Positions 12,901-26,317 of a DNA stretch of 64,000 nt are shown here, piece after piece; positions within the stretch are counted from its first letter, which is position 1, and each line of letters opens with the position of its first letter. The stretch lies in assembly GCA_006937955.1 (NCBI GenBank), contig SSNP01000031.1, forward strand, positions 1,251,718 to 1,315,717, written 5' to 3'. Below the pieces are notes generated by a model that was not told where the DNA came from, did not search any database, and was given only the letters and a program-made list of their open reading frames with translations. The stretch is from Pachypanchax playfairii (taxonomy: Eukaryota > Chordata > Actinopteri > Cyprinodontiformes > Aplocheilidae). Position numbers and translations under genes: made by a program.

Positions 12901-14428
12901 AAAGTCTTCTGTGTACAATTAACACAAAAGTAGTAACAATAAATAATGTTTTTATGTAGCATATACTATAAAACAGTTAAGTAAGGTTAAATAAGTATAG
13001 GATAAATATATTATTTTGAAGAGGTCTGGTGTTTCACCAGACCTCTTCCAGTAGTGCAGCAACAGGATAGACTGAGGAGTAAATTCTTCCATTCTGTTTC
13101 CATTCATACATCTGGTCATCTCAAGGATCTCACATTCAGTTTTAGTCCAATTAAATCCAGTCAATCTGTTTTAATCCAGCTTCATTCAGTTTAGTTCAAT
13201 CCAATTGCATTTTTAAGGTGCCAATTGGTGCCAACGGACTGCACCGAATATTTAATTCGATCCAATCCCCCATCCTGAGCGTGCACTGAGTAAAAGGTAA
13301 AAATGAAGACTCCCTTTTAACAGGAAGAGATTTCCAGCAGAACCAGACTCAGGGGAGGTGGCCATCTGCTTCGACCGGTTGGGGGTTGAGAGGGTGGGGA
13401 CAGAGACACAAACAAATACAAAAAGACTACGCCGGCAATACCTGCTATCAGAAAGAAAAACACAAAGTTAATGACTTTAGCAATTGAAGAGCACAAAGAG
13501 CAAACAGTTGTTACTTCTTTACATAACAAGGAACATTAGATGGTACATAATAAAATAAAGGAACATCTAAATCCTTCATCTCCAACTGAGCTACAACTGT
13601 TGGGACTTTCAGTTGGATTTACACTGAACTCATGAGACTTTTGAGTGAAAATCATCGTGTCATCGCTTGTCAGCTCCTCCCAAAGTTGTGTTTCATTTCT
13701 CACACACTGACTAACAGAACTGAACTGAGAGACGAGTTCCAGACTTGACTTAGAAACCTTTTCCAAGATGTTCAAGATTTCAGCGACGAGGATCTAAAAC
13801 TCAGAAGATTCAGAACCCTCACAAATGTTTGGAGACATTTTGGAAACTCCCCTGATGAAAGCTGGTTGTAGTTTGTTCCCAACTGTCGCAGCCCAGTGAG
13901 ACACCTTAAACCATCCAGATCAGACAAGGACAAAGATCTGAAATTCAAAATCTTTCCTTGATTTAACAGGAAACCAGAAAATACAAGCTTTAGCTGGATA
14001 AATATGACCTTTTTTGAGTAGTCTGTAGGTTTTTCTTTTTTTGGGTGGCATGATAATAAACACTACAATAAACCAGCCTACAAATAAATTCTTGGACTGT
14101 TTCTTTCTTCTTTTTTGGCAGAGCTATGATGTCTCTAATTTTACCAATAAGATGAACAGTAAGAGATTTTTAAGAATAAATTCACCACTTCTATGCTGTA
14201 AGTTGGAGTACAATCAAAAAGTGTAATTAAAAGAAGACATGCTGACTTATTCTCTGAGAAAAGAAAATGAAATCTAATGTTGCATTTATTTCTAATAAAA
14301 TGAAGGTTTTGGAGGATATAAAAACCATAAACAAATATCTTTTTGATTTCCAATTTGGATTTGAGAGCCAGACACTCAAGGGTTTTATCTAACGTTTTGC
14401 TTTGCAGGAATGTGAAGACTTATCCTGT

Positions 14429-14459
<31 letters not shown>

Positions 14460-16650
14460 GGGGGGGGGACTTGATTTTAACTTGATCTTCCTGCTGCAGA
14501 TAGATTGTCTGTCTTTGGTTTCATTGTCATACAAAGTCAAACGTGTAATTACTGATCAGATCTGAGAGAAGTCTAGAGACCAACACAGCATCATTAACGA
14601 GAGGTGTTTCAGGAGAAAAGTACTGTGTTACAGAGTGAAATGAACTATTTAAGGAGTTAAATGGACAGCTATAGGAAGTAGTTTGATATATAGGGATCCA
14701 GCCGCAGCTACTGATACAACAGGAAGAGGTCTAATATGCCTTACAGTACACACAATCCCATCTGTGTGGTACTAGCAATCATTTTAAAACTCCACAACCC
14801 GCGAGAAACCTCTAATGAGGAAAAACAAGCTAAAAGAAATAAACATACATTTAACAATTAGGGTTCTGTGCATATTTCCAGAAGGCATCATATAGGCCAT
14901 ACTGAGCTTTTTCAAGCTACCATCTACCCGTGTCAATAAGCTGAACGCGTTACAGCCACCAGGGACTCAACCACAACGAGCAAGTGGAAAAGCCAGAACA
15001 AACACTGGAGTGACAAACTCTTGGCAAACATCTCGCCCCTAATCACTGAAATATGCATGATTTAAAGAGCGTATGAAAATGTCTTTATGTAACTTGTCAA
15101 TGAACCTGTTCAAAAAGGGCTTTGACTGAATCGAGCTCCGCGGATGGAGCTGAACAAGCCCAAAAGTAGCGAGGCAATTAACGTACACATTCACAACCTC
15201 CTTTCCCGCTTTAATGAGCCCCAATTTAAAGTTTCTGCAGGTTTTTGAAGCACCGACTCACAGAGAACATACAGTACACACGCAGTGCCTTACATGTATA
15301 TGCTCAGAACTGTGAACGAGCGTCTCTGCGGGTCTCCGAGGCCTCAGGCTCAATGAAAAACGAGAGAAATCCTGACATATTGAGAAGTGGGCTAAGCATG
15401 AATCTAGACTCCAATAAAAGCTGTGTAATTTAGCTGTGTCAACATGGCATGTGGCCAAAAGAGAAATAATAGTGGAGACAGAGTGCTGACGAATAGCCAA
15501 CAATGTTAAGGCCTTTCCCGTTTCTCTTTATCTCCTAGAATAAAACACATCTTTTCCCGTCCTTCACTAATTCCATTTCTCCTGTTTCTCAACACTTCAC
15601 TCTTTTCTTGTCTTCACCTCCCTCCGGCTTCTCCCCGAGAGCCCGTAGAAGTGTTTCTTTTGGAAAGTAGCCCAAGCTGCATATTAAAGTGTCACATCTG
15701 ACACCGATCTTAACTCTACAAAATACACTAAGGTGTGAGCACGCCTTCTTCTCCACGTGTGCGCCTAATAAGTAATGCAGCGTAAACTCTGCCGACTCCA
15801 AAGTAACGGCTCACTCTTCCACGTCTGTTTTACTGTCCTTAACCCCCGAATCTCTATTGTCCCTTACAAGATATATCAGCCTGTTTCGCCCTCTTATCTA
15901 ATTATTTAGCACATCACAGTGAAGGCGCCAAGCTGTTTTGCAAACAGTGTTTGTGGGGGAGATAAGAGAGGAGAATGAGCCGTCCTCGTGCACGTAACAA
16001 GCCTGGATTTGTTCACACAGGTTTTGTTATCCTTCTGTTTGTACTTCTTGTACAGTTTTATGTTTCAGGCTGCTGCTACATGTGTTCCTGAAAAGGAACC
16101 GGTACAAGTGTGTAGTGGACCAACGCTGTTGGTGCAGAATGGCAACACGTGGATTTCAAATAGGTAAAAGTGCAGAAATCAACTAATTTTTTAAGAACCT
16201 TTTTAAAAGGAATCCCATGAATCTCTCTACTGTCTCATCCTCTACATTACTCGAGTATATGAGGTGGAAAAAAACTTTGATAAGGCAGGTAACAGACTAA
16301 AGCTTGTATCACTGGGCTGTGACTGTTGAAGAGTACTTGCAAACATTCAACGAACAGCTTCCAAAGTGTCTCTAACAGCTGGTGAAGGTTCTCAACCTCC
16401 TCAGATCGATAGCTTTCCTGATGCTGGAACATGTTTGTGACTATTTTGAGAGAAAATGAGTCTCAAGCTGTCGCATCTCTCTGGAACAGTTTTGTTTCTG
16501 AGAGTCAAAAAGTGGCAGAAATGTGAGACGGCTTTTGGAAGGAGTCGACAATCCGTGAAACCAAGTTGTGACTGGAAAATAATAAAAAAATGAATTTGGT
16601 GTTCAGAAAATCAGGATCAACTTCTGACAAATAATGATATAATGAATGCA

Positions 16651-16686
<36 letters not shown>

Positions 16687-19600
16687 ACCATAAAGTGTTA
16701 CAAGATTCAGACAATATTCAAGTGAATGTCACAATTTATTTGTGGTTTTGACATAAAGGCATCCCCAAGTACCAATTCAGTTTGATTCCAACTGAAATTG
16801 TGCATATTTTGAGATTTTATGTCTCCAATCAGTCACAAACATTCGCAGCCTAGTGAGATATCACTCTACGGAAAGCCAGGAGGGTAAAAAGGAAAGACTA
16901 TAAAATCCAGCCCCTGATCGCTGGATCAAGGATTTGTTTCGTTTTCTAAGAAGGAGAATTTCAGATTAAAATTATTTGACTAATGCTCAATTAAGAACTC
17001 CACAAATATTCATAATGAGCAGATTAAGGCATCCTACACTGTGTAAAATGTCAACACCCAATTAATTGTACCCTAAAAACCAAAAATTGTATTTGAAAAC
17101 AATCATCTTGTAATAAGAACTGGGGTTTTACAACCTCTGCATGTAATTTCCTGCACGTCAGACACCGTGTGCATTCATCTGAATGTCTGTTGTACCCTGA
17201 GGGCTGCACATATGCTGTAACTGTAATGCTGTATATGTGTCTCAGGCCCAGGCCAGCTGTTGCAATGTGTGCGTAAACACCTTGTTAGGGCTTAGTAAGC
17301 TAAGTGTTAATTGGGGTGGAAAGAAGTGATGCGCTGCTCTCGCATTTCCATGCAGCTCCCTCTTTCTTTCCAGTTAACAACAAAGAGTGTAAACAGGAAT
17401 TTGCTTATATGTGCAAAAAAAAACCATATTTGCACAAATGTCTGATGATAAAACATGTGTCTGGCTTTTTTAAGTCAAAGTTCCTCAGACCTCCTTTACT
17501 CTGTCTTGCCTTTGTTTTAGCTCACAGAACTCTGGCACCTGCTTAACTTCTGTTTTTCTCTCCTTCATTAACTTCTCTCTTTGGGATTTTTGTGCCACAT
17601 TAGATTAACTGAAAACATCTCGTCCAGAGCGTGAACGAAGCATTTGTTGGTAATAAAAACACGGCACGCTTTGTTCCGAGCGCCAGTCTGGTTCTTACCG
17701 TGCCCATTGAGTGGCTGCCTGGCGGGGAGCTTGCCCTTGCGGGGTGTAGAGTTGCAAGAGGAGGAGGAGGCCGAGGCTTGGCTGCTGCCTCCTGCGCTGT
17801 GTGAGTGGACACCGCCTCCGTTCCGCACCTCTTCCTCCTCCTCTTCTTCTTCTTCCTCTTCCAGGTCCTCCTCCTCCTGAGAGCTTCCAAAGTAAGCCAT
17901 ATTACTGGGCAAGGCAGATGAACCTGAAACAAAAAGGAGAAAGATCAGCTGATGGGCACAAATACAAGGAAGATGTAAAAAAAAAATACAACATGAAAAA
18001 GAAAAAATGGGATAAAGGTCTTATGTAAACACAACATAGCAGTTAACATATGGATTAAAAACAGTTTTTATCCCAGTCGCACATGGTAACTAATGGATCA
18101 ACATGAGTATGTAAGTGTTGAAACATTAACATAAAAATAAAAGTGGCTTGGGGGGGCTGAGAGCGATGCCGATTGTGCTGCTGCTTTTAATCTGTTATTA
18201 TCCCAGCTGGTGGCCTATTGATGCTTTTGCGAACATCTCTGAGCAGAGCAGCGCCATTGTTACTCTCGCTCACAGTTAAATGCACAAACACAATTAAGAA
18301 CATACGACGACGTCGGAACGGCGATGGATTTACTCGACCAGCAATTTCATTGTGTCTGAATAGGGTGAAACTACTAACAATTTTCTGATTTGCTGTTCAC
18401 AGGCTGCGTTTGTGGAATGCAGATCTCTAAACTATGTGCTGTCATTCGTTCTGCCTTTTTTAATGAGTTCCTGTGTTTTTTATGCACAAATTAGGTAGCG
18501 GTTGTAAATAAAGCTGAAGAAAAGGGAAAAGGATGAATGAGTTTTTAAATGTTTTAGTGGCTGGAATCATATCTTGACAGTGTGTAACAAGCAGTCTTCT
18601 CCCACAGAGGTTTCTAACTTTGACAGTTTTCTGACAAACTGTATTTTATGTACATGTACTCAGCTTCTAAAATCTAGAGATGAATTACTAAAACTCTGCT
18701 GAGCTAATCCCAAATCCGTCTCTTTCACTTTTCCCAAACAGGATTATCGTCAGTCTCTTCTCCTGTTGGAAAAGAAAACCTGTGTTCTCTCTCTTTCCTT
18801 TTTCTGTCAAAGTCCATAACTTTTATTGTCATCTCTCCAAAGTCTGGTTTGGTATGAGCTCAAAGTAGGTGAATTGTGTTTGGCAGCAGATAGCCTATAG
18901 TGTTTCCTCAGTTAGCTGAACGTAAACATTCGCTCAGCCTCACAAAAAGGTTCCAGAGCTCAGAGCTGTCATAAAATCCCACGATGCTGCACTCATAAAT
19001 CAGAGTGCTAACAGAATTGCCAGAGTTTTCCTCTACTTTAACTATAGCGTGCGTCAGTTAAAATAAAAAAAAGCTGCAAAAATAAAAGAGACTGAGAAGA
19101 AAAAGATGACTGATGATTTTTGCAGTGACAAACGGCCCCAAATACACAGAATCCAAGTAAGAAACAACAAATCTTTGTTCTTTATTGCATTATACTACAA
19201 TAATATGGGTAGAATAACTGATGTGAATTCTATATTTTAGGATTTTTTTTATATTTAAGAAGCTCTGACGTTTTTTTTAATTTCAACTTGATGCAACATT
19301 CTCAGAGTCTTGATTAAATCTAACTGCAAGCAGGAAACGGTGGATTTTATGAAGTTTTGAGGCCTTTTTGTGGAACTGAATGAATTGCATAGCATGAGCA
19401 ACAACTGCTTTTATTACCCTTTCAGGGGTTTTAGTGTTTAAAGCACATTAATGAAAAGTAATGTGTGATTATAAGCCAATTAAAAAAGATTGTTAAGCCT
19501 GTGAGAAAAAAAGGCTGAATTCAGCTGGCCTGTATTAAACTACTTAAAGAGCACATAATAAGACTTAGACATACCAATCATTTAATTAACTGACTTGTAT

Positions 19601-22600
19601 TTTTTTTTGGAAAAGACTGAATGCTGCTCTTGGATATTACACATTTAATACATGTACAGCCAATTAAGAGATAACAAAAATACAAGCACACTGGAGGAAT
19701 GAGCCTGAATCGGATAAATTAAATATACACATAAGAGAATAAGCCTGAAATCAGCAGCTACTAAAACTACTAAACAATTTATTTGGGTCTCTGATTTGAC
19801 AGAAAGGCTGTAAAGTGACTGAGAATGTAATAAATATCTTTACTTCTCACACATGAACATATTTTTCCCCATATAATTCTGCTTGAGAACATGTTTTATG
19901 ATTAATCTGAACTACAAATTAGTTAAAAAATTCCCCCAAAGCTCATGCACTGAGATGTTATTTGTTTAAATGTTAGGCTCTGCAGATTGAAACAAACAAC
20001 AACAAAAAACTATTTTGCTTTTTCCACACAAAAATGTTGTTTTTTTCCAAATCTAAAAATATCCTCATGAACATGGTATAATTTCTAAAGATGTCTTCAT
20101 CTACAGTGAAAACATCTGAAAAGTCTGTATGTGGAGCTGTAATATACGGTGCACTGAGAATAGGAAACATGGCGTGAAGCATGCGCATAAAGCTCGCATG
20201 CGGGTACGAACAGTTAACACAACATGGCTGAAATGCTAAAAACATTTCTGTTCTTCTGTGAATGACATCTCTGATAAAAGTTTTTACTGTAAAGTTAGTT
20301 AAAAAGGGGCTCAATTTAAAAAAAAAAAAAAAATGCATAAAACTTGCTGGTGTCTGTCTGTCCCTCTCTGCTGTGCTTCAGCTCTGCCTCCAAAGCACGA
20401 CCCAGTGTAACTATTGCAACCGTTAAAGAAAAGTGTCAGAGACTGACAACCAGGAATAACAATAGTATAATAATAAACAGATTTTTCTAGATCTTTTAGT
20501 TGATTTCACTCCAGCTCGAAGAATTCACAAACTCTAATTGGACAAAACATATTATAAGTACAACAAAAAGTAAAAACATTCATTCAAAAAAGAAATAAAA
20601 TCATATTTTAAAAGATAATCTCATGAGCGTAAAGACAAAGTGATGGTTTCTGGAAATATGATACTAAACCTGAACAAAAATAAAAAACATTAAGATGCTA
20701 ATTAGCATCTAAACTATCAGCACCATGAAATCTTAATAAATTTTTCCATTAAGCAAAAGTTATTTTTTTCAAACTACGGAAAGTAACTAGGTCTGACTGT
20801 TAGCAGCCACCGAGGAGGGTGTGTGTTAAACCACATGTGACGTTTTATTTATTAAGAAAAGTCTCACTCATAAATAAACTCTTCCAAACGCTACAGTTTT
20901 TCTTTAAAAACTAAACAGGAATTCTTCACTTCAATCTGTGTATGAAGCTTTTTTTCCCCAGCTGGAATGTTCCTGTTTAAAGCACAAAAGAATAAACACA
21001 CGTGTCCAAAGTGTGTACAGACTGTTAAATTAGATGCAGACAGCTACTGTGCATGTACGTATAGGCGTGTTTTCCGCAGCACAGAAACAAAAGCAGCAGA
21101 GAAACACACACACACACATGTCACAACCAAAATTCATCTTTATGACAGTGTTTTTCTCTGAGCAAAAACACACTGATTTAACACACACTGGTGCAATCAG
21201 CTTTTAATCACCAGCTTCATTAGCTAAATGGCTGTAATTTACAGCCTTGACCCGGGGTCAGCCAGGCCAACAGACCTGAGGGCTAGAAAGGAGGTTCAAT
21301 AGACTTTGGGTCTATCCGTCAACTTTGAGGGAACTTGAGAAACTCGGAGTTTCAGTCACTCTTATCGACGTGGGGAACCACAAAATTCTTCTGCTACAGC
21401 AGGGGTGTCCAACTCCAGGCCTCGGGGCCACTATCCTGCATGTTTTCAATGTTTTCCTGATGATTCAAATCATCTGCATGTCAGCAAGTCCTGCAGAAGC
21501 CTGTTAACAACCCGTTCAACTGAATCTGAGCTACGGTTTCAGCTTGTTTAAAATTGAACAACCCATGTCGGGCAGCTGACTCAGGTGGGGGCGCGGCTGG
21601 TAGGAAACTCAATAAACCTGCCATCAGGTAGGTTTAGTTTAGACTTTCTTACACTTTGTTCTCAAATGAATATACACATACATGGTGACAAAAAAAACAC
21701 ACATTTTCTCTCCTGCAAGATCTCAAGCAGGGTCTGAGTCCAATCCCCCAATTATAGCCGTTTTTCATCCAGCTCATTTCGGCCAGACAAATTATAATTA
21801 GGTCTGAGAAAGTCTATTAGGACTGTCATTTTTAATGGGGCTCCTGGGTGGGGTTGTATAATTACAAACCCTTCTTTTCTCCTCTTTACAAGGACTGAAA
21901 CAATGAGGACAATTTAAATAGTCAATCAGGCTGGTTTAGCTGCCACAGGAAGACGTGGGTGTGATGACTTATACATAAGGACTGTATGTATGTGTAGTAA
22001 GTACGAACAGTTTCATGACTGCTGATCAGAAAAATAGGTAAATGCAAGTTAGAACCCTGGAAATCTGCCTAAATCAATATTATTCATTCTGTAAAGGAAA
22101 TACTGTGAAAATTGGGGAAAACATCGCAGACAATAGCAGTAATAATGAAGATGGAAGTTTTTTAGTCAGGCAAAAATCCTCAAACAACAACAGTATGTAA
22201 AATAAATATACTAAAATTATTGATTTAGCTACAAATTTTAAAGTTTCAAAAACTTTTGTCGATATTGACTGTCTACTTAGATGTAAACAGTTCCCATTTG
22301 AGTCAGATGTATAATCACATCACAGAACTCAGAGGTCTTTGGTTCACTGGGTCAGTGCCGGGGGATTATGTAAGCAGAGCAGCAGGATTGGCCTTGCTGA
22401 ACCCGAGAGGAACCACTTCAGGGCTGGCGAGCAGAGGTAAACACTGCAGAGGTGCAAACACACACCATTTATCTAGACAACACACATGTACCGCCTGTAG
22501 AAAATTACAACAGAAATACCTTCAAGGAAAGAGAGAGCGGTTTATACAAGAAGCTCATTTCCATCTGTGCATGTGTGAGTTCTGTGTCCGGAACTTCTCG

Positions 22601-25600
22601 CTCAGACATTCTTTGTTGCTTTAATTGAACATTTGACACAATTCAGAAAACAATCACTGGAATTGTTTCTTTCTCAATTGTTGCACAGTTAAATAAACTG
22701 CTTGTATATCTGCTCAGTGCTGCCCCCAGCCTGCCATCAGCAGCACAACACTCACTTCCACCCGGGGCCAAAAGGGCCAGAGGCAGACTGTCTGGCTACA
22801 ACCCAAATGGCTTTCTCCGTGGATATAAACAGCCCAACTACAAGCCCAGACCACACATAAACACCATCCTGACAGCGCAAAGGAGGACTGAGCTCTGCAG
22901 TCTGTGTGCACCAATTTGAATGAAAAGTTACATGAACACAAAGAAATAAGCCTAAGCATGTAAGTTGTGAGCGTGCATCTTTCCATGGACTAGTTCTGGT
23001 TACCCTCGTGTTGCATCAGAATGATGAGGCGCCATGTTACCTCCCTGGAGGAACGAATAACATTTTTTTTCCTCCCATTTAATAATTAGAGCTTCACCAG
23101 TAGCAGTAACTGGTGGGATGAGGATTGACAAATTGCTCTCAATTATAAACTCAGATTAAATCAGAATGCAGGCAAGAAAAAAGCAAAGAGAAATGTTTTA
23201 CTTTAAAAACTTTTTCACCTCTAATCCTTCATGTTTTACCTGCTTTTATGCAGCTGTCAGACTGATTGATGGAAAGAAGCCTTTGGGGTGGATGTGTAAT
23301 GTTTACCAGATAAGATAAGCAAACTCTGCAGTGGATGAATGCAGTGCGTGTGTCAGTGTGTGTGTGTTTACGCACTGTGAACGTTTGACCTGGGACAAAT
23401 CCCAGAAATCGCCACTGATAGGTTTTAAGCTGAGGAAAAAAATTACCTGCTTCCCTCGACATCAAAAGTTAAATCAGAATCAAACTAAAGTCTTAGGTAG
23501 GTTTTAAGTTTTTATAATGTGGTCAGAGATATTTTGGTCACGAACATGAAGGTGAATCAGCTGCAGTCAGATCACCAGAGCAGTGCGTCGGGATCTTAAA
23601 GGGGTTTTTCTGGAGAAATCAAAGACCCGAGTTCCTTTGAAAAGATTAAAAAGTACCACAGATGTTCTCATAAGCTGCGTCTCCTCCTTCATCCTGGATG
23701 CTGAGCGCAGATGGACAGACGCGACGATGGGAACCCACACGTACACAAAAACACGTGCACGGGAGATAAGCTGAACAAACGACACCAGTGGTGTGCACCC
23801 ACACACACACACTCACAAAGACTCGACCTCAAGGGCTCGGCTGACATTCTCCCATGTCCCTGTTCCTGGTAAGGGTCCCTGCATACGGGTCACATAAGAG
23901 GCCAAGGGAAAAACGCAGAAGATGTAAATGTCTCCCTTAGCGAGGCGGCCCAAACCCGCACATTCACAGACCTATATATACAAACTGAGTCTGAACATAT
24001 AAAGAATGATTAAAGTCAGTGAACAAGTGTTTAATTGTTAAGCTAATTGCTCTTAAATGTGCACGAGTTGCACATATTCAGCACAGACACAGGAACAATC
24101 ACCAACATCCAGAAGGAAAACAGCAAAACTGAATGTCCAGGTCAATATTATCTTCTCCCTCAGAGACCTTACATAAGCTAGTCGAACACAGCGTGGTCTT
24201 TAAATGTAAATCAAAGCCTTTCACATCTAAAGTTCCAGTCAGTTTTAGCAACCTCCAATTATCCATTCATGAATGAGCTCTGAGGTTAAAATGACACACC
24301 ACGAGAGGATTTTCTTTAGAATGGCAACTTGTGGGCAACGCAGCTCTGCAGGTACAAGTTTAACATTTCCTCACCTGCATTTTGAAGTCATTTGAGTACT
24401 TTTCATCAGGAATGACCTGAAGTAACAGGTTTTGCCTTGTAAATATAGAAATATGAAAAAGTAGATGGGACTTTTAAAAAAAGACCAATTTAGGGCTGCA
24501 AAGAAAAGCCAGGTGAGGTATTGTTCAGGATGATTAGACTTCAGGGGGAGTTTTAATAAAAACTAACTTTATGTCCAACTCTTTATGCGTCTGTAAAAAT
24601 GTGTGGTCAGCATTTAATAACACAAATTTGCTTGAGTTTATCTAGAACTCAAACTTTGGCTCTTTGAATGTCGAACTGGAGAATCTCATGTTAAAAGAAC
24701 ATGTCAAACTTGAGCCTTATAAATCCCTAATTGCACAGAGGTTTGTGGAGGTTTTGACCAGTAATTTCTAGACAAGAGAAAATAAAAGGCTGTGAAATAC
24801 AATAAGTACTTCAAGATGCACAAGACAAACTTTTTGCAGCAGCTTGGCAGTTGATGGGTCGACTCTGGCAGGCAGATTTTAAGCAACATGAGACCTTCAT
24901 TAACTCTGATGGAGGAAAAAAAAACCACGAACAGGACTTTAGTTTCAAATACTGTCTGGAGGGGCTGGAATTAACTTTAAGAAACCAACACTGAGCTGAT
25001 ACGGATGAACTACGGTGATTCGGTGTCAAACAGTTTTCCCTCTAAATCCACTCATGATAAACAATTTTGCTGCGCGAGACAAAGTAGTGCTGCACACACA
25101 CCAAACAGATTCAGCTGCTAATGGCTTTTACAGTTCATTTGACATTGAATGTGTGACATAGTGTCGCTGAACCTGTGTAGTGTTTGTCGAGCGGCTGTGC
25201 GAGTACTCCATGTTCGAACAGCTGCTGCAGGGGGGGGGGTGATAGGCAGGGTGTTAAAGAGACAGACAGTTGCTGAAAGGTAGGAGGGGGAGATGTGTAA
25301 GCTGATGAAATGCAGGATAATCTTAGCCTTGGGCAAGTGTGCAGTTATTTGCAGTATGTGTATGGATTTGTACATGTGTGTTTGGGTAGGCGGATGTGAT
25401 CAAACCCCAACTTAACAAATCTTATTATCGAAGGAGTCGCTCGCGTAACTATATCTGAGTGCAAACAGCCATCGCAATGTTGTCGAGTCTCGGATCTAAC
25501 GAGCAGCTAAGACTCTAACAAAGACCTTCAGCTTGGACCCGTGTGAAATATCAGAAGAAGCTGGATGTGCAGCTTCCTTGTTTAACAACATTCTTCCCAC

Positions 25601-26277
25601 TTCTCTGATGGTTGTGTGAAGTGCTGCTCAACTCTACTGTCTTACCTCTGAGGCAGAGGAAGGTGAGGAAGTCTTCTGTCTTGGGCTTGCGCCTGGACAG
25701 GTCCTGAATGGAGGACAACAGGGATGAAGAAGGGAGTGATGAGAGGGATGAAGATGGCACCGCAGCCAGCCCGGCGTTCAGGCCACTGGGGTCGGCCACT
25801 TTGATGGGTGTAGTGCTGGGTGAGTTGGGCTGCGACTGGGCAAACTTCCTCTGAGCCTGGAGTCGAGGCCTGAGGGGGGAGAAAAAAAACAAGCTGAACC
25901 ATCTGTACACATGGAAATACAAAGTTCACACACACACAGAGAGATGTTAGCAGTAATTTAACCCAGTTCAGTTTCAGCACATTCACAGGACTAGGTGTGT
26001 CATTCATGTGCAGCTAATTAAATTTACAATGTTAGACTTATTTTCCCAGAAAGACAGGGAACAGGGAAGATGACGTTAGAAGACGACAAAAACTTTATTG
26101 CCCCCTTAGTGTGGAAATTTCCATCTGTAAACTGTAAAATTACAGTTTTAGAATTAATTCACAATAAAAACCATATTTACTAACTTTTTGCCAAGAGCAG
26201 CTTTTAAAATGAGACACTTTCATTAGGTTAAGTTGTAGATTGATTGTTAAATCTCTTACTTTACAGTAGTAGTGATG

Positions 26278-26317
<40 letters not shown>

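Larger units (their letters stand above)
12736..17698 (-). other. intron 5 of jarid2 (5.0 kb)
   Basis: It holds a perfect short hairpin (13018-13048), a TG/poly-G tract (14426-14468), a poly-A tract (16654-16685) and a candidate conserved block (15040-15240). The rest shows no recognisable gene. Two short stretches, near 13870-13910 and 16830-16865, share CGCAGCC(C/T)AGTGAGA and may be fragments of one old repeat. Confidence 0.7.
17924..25645 (-). other. intron 4 of jarid2 (7.7 kb)
   Basis: Mostly AT-rich unique-looking sequence. It contains a partial hAT-like element (21400-21535) and candidate conserved blocks (18150-18440 and 21715-21965). Short CA runs occur near 21105 and 23800. No additional exon or RNA gene is recognised. 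Confidence 0.75.

Noticed and set aside
13018..13048. Hairpin as an intrinsic terminator or microRNA
   Set aside because: The genome is eukaryotic, so bacterial-type terminators do not apply. The stem is too short for a pre-miRNA and has no extended pairing.
16654..16685. Poly-A tract as a retrogene or SINE tail
   Set aside because: The preceding sequence shows no gene, tRNA-like head or flanking direct repeat.
26080..26122. AACTTTATTGCCCCCTTAGT and following, resembling the tail of a fish LINE/SINE in reverse
   Set aside because: Only about 40 bp are recognisable, with no body or target duplication, so no element could be supported.
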